A stretch of 64,000 bases of DNA from Burkholderia guangdongensis (GTDB taxonomy: Bacteria; Pseudomonadota; Gammaproteobacteria; Burkholderiales; Burkholderiaceae), in contig NZ_JACBNX010000001.1 of assembly GCF_013403875.1 (NCBI RefSeq), positions 434,001 to 498,000 on the forward strand. Direction: 5' to 3'. A model generated the notes under the pieces. That model searched no databases and was not told where the DNA came from. It saw only the letters and a program-made list of their open reading frames with translations. The translations under genes and the position numbers were made by a program. Shown here one piece after another: positions 61,333-64,000 of the stretch (positions are counted from its first letter, which is position 1; each line of letters opens with the position of its first letter).

Positions 61333-64000
61333 ATGATCCGGATCGGGCCACTTCATGTTTTTCTCGAGCAACGCGAAATACGCTCGAACGGCGAACCGAT
61401 GCGCATCGGCAGCCGCGCATTCGATGTTCTCGAACTGCTGATCGAGGCGAACGGGCAGCTCGTGTCGAAAGACGACATCATGCGCCGCGTGTGGCCGACC
61501 ACCGTCGTCGAGGAAAACAACCTGCAGGTGCACATCGCCGCGCTGCGCAAGGCGCTCGGGGCCGATCGCGACCTGATCCGCACCGTGCCGGGCCGCGGCT
61601 ACCGGCTCGTCGGGCTGCGCGGCGAGGCCGCATCGCGGCCGCCGGACGCGCGGCGTGCAGCCGCATCGCCAGCGCCGGCCGTGCATGTCGAGTCCATCCA
61701 TCGAGAACCCATGCATCGCGAGCCGCCGTCGGCGCTCGCCACATCGTTGACCATGATGCCGCCGCCGCGCGACGCAGCCGGGCCGACCGCGCTGGTCGGC
61801 CGCGAGGACGCGATCGCCGACGTGCTCGACGGGCTCGAGCGCGCGCGCGTCGTCACGCTCGTCGGCCCCGGCGGGATCGGCAAGACGCGGATCGCGGCCG
61901 AGGTCGCCGCGCGTGCGGAGAGCCGCTATGCGGACGGCGCGGTGTTCGTGCCGCTCGCGTCGGTGCTGGATCCGCGCTTCGCGCTCGATGCGCTCGCGGG
62001 CGCGCTCGGCCTCGCGCAACTGGGCGGCGCGCAGTCGCTCGAGTCCATCGTCGCGGCGCTCGCGGGCCGACGGCTGCTGCTCGTGCTCGACAACTGCGAG
62101 CATCTGATCGACGTCGCCGCGCGGATCGCGAGCGCGATCACCAGCGCGCACGACCGGATCACCGTGCTCGCGACGAGCCGCGAAGCGCTGCGGATTCCGG
62201 GCGAGCGGCTCCATCCCGTGCTGCCGCTCGACGTGCCCGCCGAGCATGACGCACGCGACGCGGTGTTGAGCGCGAGCGCGGTTCAACTGTTCGTCGCGCG
62301 CGTGCGCGCGGCCGATCCGCGCTTTCCGCTCGACGCGCGCTGCATCGCGCTGGTCGCCGCGATCTGCCGCCGCGTCGACGGGATTCCGCTCGCGATCGAG
62401 CTGGCCGCCGCGCGCGCGGCGGTGCTCGGGCTCGAGGTGCTGGCCGAGCATCTCGACGATCATTTCCGGCTGCTGACGGGCGGCTTCAGGACCGCATTGC
62501 CGCGCCATCAGACACTGAAGGCGACGCTCGACTGGAGCTACCGGCTGCTGTGCGACGCGGAGCGCCTGTTGCTGCGCTGGCTCGGCGTGTTCCTCGACGG
62601 ATTCTCGTTCGACGCCGCACACCAGATCGTCGGCAGCCTCGGGTTTTCGCGCGAGGAGTTGCTCGATGCGCTCGGCGGGCTCGTCGCGAAGTCGCTCGTG
62701 ATTCGCGAGAGCGCGCACGGCGCGACGCGCTATCGGCTGCTCGCGACGACGCGTGCGTACGCGTTGCAGCAGCTCGAGGACAACGGCGAGCACAAGGCGG
62801 CCGCGCTGGCGCATGCGCGCTACTTCCAGACGCTGATTACGCGGGCCGCGCCCGGGCACGGTGACCGGCGCGCGGATGCCTGGCACGACACGTTCCGCCA
62901 CGAGCTCGGCAATTTGCGCGCGGCGCTCGACTGGGCATTCGCGCCGGGCGGCGATCTGTCGGTCGGCGTCGCGCTCGCGACGATGGTCGTGCCGTGCCTG
63001 TTCGATCTGTCGCTCGTCGGCGAATGCCGCGACCGCGCGCGGACCGCGCTCGACGCGACGCTCGACCCCGAGATCGCACCCGTGGCTGCCGACACGCGGT
63101 TGCGGCTGCTGGCCGCGTATGCGACCGCGCTCGTCTACACGGACGGGCCGACGCCGGCGGTGCACGAAGCATGGATCGCGGTGCACGCGCTCGCGCTGTC
63201 GACGGGCGACGTCGAGTATGAGTTGCGTGCGCTGTGGGGCCGCTGGAACACCTATCAGACCGCGGGCGACGTGCGCGCCGCGCAGCAATGGGCGCGGCGC
63301 TTTCGCGCGGCCGCGCATGCGCTCGACCAGCCCGCGGCGCGCGTGCACGCGCTGCGCAGCGAGGCGGTCGCGCTGTTCTACGCGGGCGAGCCGGCCGCGG
63401 CCGGCCGGCGGCTCGAAGGGACGCTGCGCGCGTACGAGCACGGCACGCACTGCGCGACGGCGGCCGGCCTGCACGTCGAGTTCGTGATCATCGCGCGGGC
63501 GATGCTCGCGCGTGTGCGCGCGACGCAGCGCGCGCCGGACGACGCGTTGCGGCTCGCGACGCAGGCGTTCGACGCGGCGCTCGCCTGCGCGCACGATCTC
63601 GTGATCGGCTACGTGGCCGCCGAAGGGCTCGTGCCGGTTGCGCTGCAGGTCGGCGCATTCGACGTGGCGGCGCGCGGGATCGCGACGCTGCGCGCGTGCG
63701 CGACGCGCGCCGGCGCGGCGATCTGGCTCGCGTGCTGCGATTGCTATGAAGAGTGCTTGCGCGCGATGGCGACAGGCGCCGGCGCGACGCGGGTCGTACC
63801 ATTCGGTGCGGCGATCGACGCGCTGCGCGGGACCGGCTATCTCGCGCCGCTGACGTTCGTGCTCGCGCAGTACGCGTGCGCGCTGCGCGAAGCCGGGCAG
63901 GTCGCCGACGCGGCCGACGTGGTCGACGACGCGTTGCGGCACTGCGATGCGACCGGCGAGCGCTGGTTCGCCGACGCGCTTGTGCGCCTGCGCGCGGAGA
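61333..64000 (+). CDS. Winged-helix (Trans_reg_C) regulator with STAND-type ATPase, second copy (3' partial)
   Basis: The frame is open to the window end with no stop (889 codons in view). The N-terminal winged helix (MIRIGPLHVFLEQREI ... VPGRGYRLVGL) is followed by an ATPase with Walker A GPGGIGKT (178-185), Walker B LLLVLDNCEHLI and GIPLAIELAAAR, then helical repeats. It is a paralogue of the protein at 20209, without its repeat linker. A second in-frame ATG lies at 61303, ten codons upstream. It may regulate the CTGAA sites nearby, which is inference. Confidence 0.92.
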   Translation, partial: MIRIGPLHVFLEQREIRSNGEPMRIGSRAFDVLELLIEANGQLVSKDDIMRRVWPTTVVEENNLQVHIAALRKALGADRDLIRTVPGRGYRLVGLRGEAASRPPDARRAAASPAPAVHVESIHREPMHREPPSALATSLTMMPPPRDAAGPTALVGREDAIADVLDGLERARVVTLVGPGGIGKTRIAAEVAARAESRYADGAVFVPLASVLDPRFALDALAGALGLAQLGGAQSLESIVAALAGRRLLLVLDNCEHLIDVAARIASAITSAHDRITVLATSREALRIPGERLHPVLPLDVPAEHDARDAVLSASAVQLFVARVRAADPRFPLDARCIALVAAICRRVDGIPLAIELAAARAAVLGLEVLAEHLDDHFRLLTGGFRTALPRHQTLKATLDWSYRLLCDAERLLLRWLGVFLDGFSFDAAHQIVGSLGFSREELLDALGGLVAKSLVIRESAHGATRYRLLATTRAYALQQLEDNGEHKAAALAHARYFQTLITRAAPGHGDRRADAWHDTFRHELGNLRAALDWAFAPGGDLSVGVALATMVVPCLFDLSLVGECRDRARTALDATLDPEIAPVAADTRLRLLAAYATALVYTDGPTPAVHEAWIAVHALALSTGDVEYELRALWGRWNTYQTAGDVRAAQQWARRFRAAAHALDQPAARVHALRSEAVALFYAGEPAAAGRRLEGTLRAYEHGTHCATAAGLHVEFVIIARAMLARVRATQRAPDDALRLATQAFDAALACAHDLVIGYVAAEGLVPVALQVGAFDVAARGIATLRACATRAGAAIWLACCDCYEECLRAMATGAGATRVVPFGAAIDALRGTGYLAPLTFVLAQYACALREAGQVADAADVVDDALRHCDATGERWFADALVRLRAE

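Noticed and set aside
61300..63942. An 880-codon leftward frame opposite the regulator at the right edge
   Set aside because: Same reason: low-complexity antisense translation, while the rightward frame encodes a recognisable winged helix and ATPase.

Overview
The window is GC-rich throughout and its gene content points to a Burkholderia-type betaproteobacterium, probably a secondary replicon. The evidence is the Tad locus layout, a DUF3331-type protein, a XapX protein, many LysR regulators and aromatic-catabolism modules. The genus is my inference; nothing in the sequence names it. I see no rRNA, tRNA, insertion sequence, prophage or CRISPR array.

Layout. (1) 1-2517: a three-subunit flavin/[2Fe-2S] dehydrogenase of the opine oxidase / D-hydroxyproline dehydrogenase type, cut by the left edge. 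(2) 2519-3065: a non-coding tandem array (about 42-bp unit, 127-bp higher-order period). (3) 3469-14414: a complete Flp/Tad pilus locus (flp, cpaA-F, tadB-E, tadG), preceded by a nested hairpin in the flp leader and with a strong hairpin between flp and cpaA. (4) 14452-14724: a small unknown gene behind two tandem LexA-type (SOS) boxes. (5) 14808-26803: an FAD hydroxylase, TetR/LysR/AraC regulators, an exported VOC protein, a large winged-helix/ATPase regulator, an old-yellow-enzyme reductase and an MFS exporter. (6) 26803-30841: a periplasmic molybdenum hydroxylase with its [2Fe-2S] subunit and a triheme cytochrome c. (7) 31041-36930: a likely operon of a VOC protein, two FAD hydroxylases, a DUF485/ActP-type symporter pair and an isochorismatase-fold hydrolase. 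(8) 37545-49527: a LysR regulator and a hydroquinone pathway: two-subunit hydroquinone 1,2-dioxygenase, semialdehyde dehydrogenase, maleylacetate reductase, five-gene branched-chain-type ABC importer, Rieske ferredoxin and porin. (9) 49602-59744: an esterase/perhydrolase-type hydrolase, a DUF3331 protein, XapX, an EmrAB/TolC-like efflux pump and a possible operon of amidohydrolase, DoxX, HD-domain protein and isochorismatase-fold hydrolase. (10) 59987-61092: lrgA/lrgB. (11) 61333-right edge: a second winged-helix/ATPase regulator, cut by the window end.

How it may work together. The porin and ABC importer would bring an aromatic compound into the cell. FAD hydroxylases of the 2,6-dihydroxypyridine/6-hydroxynicotinate type could turn aromatic acids or phenols into hydroquinone. 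HapCD opens that ring, and HapE and HapF carry the product through maleylacetate to 3-oxoadipate. This chain is inference beyond the HapCDEF core.

The most interesting unexplained signals are: a CTGAA repeat with 11/10-bp spacing in front of three separate leftward units, with a fourth partial copy; the double SOS box in front of an unknown small gene; the flp leader structure; and an unusual number of in-frame tandem repeats in signal peptides, linkers and tails.
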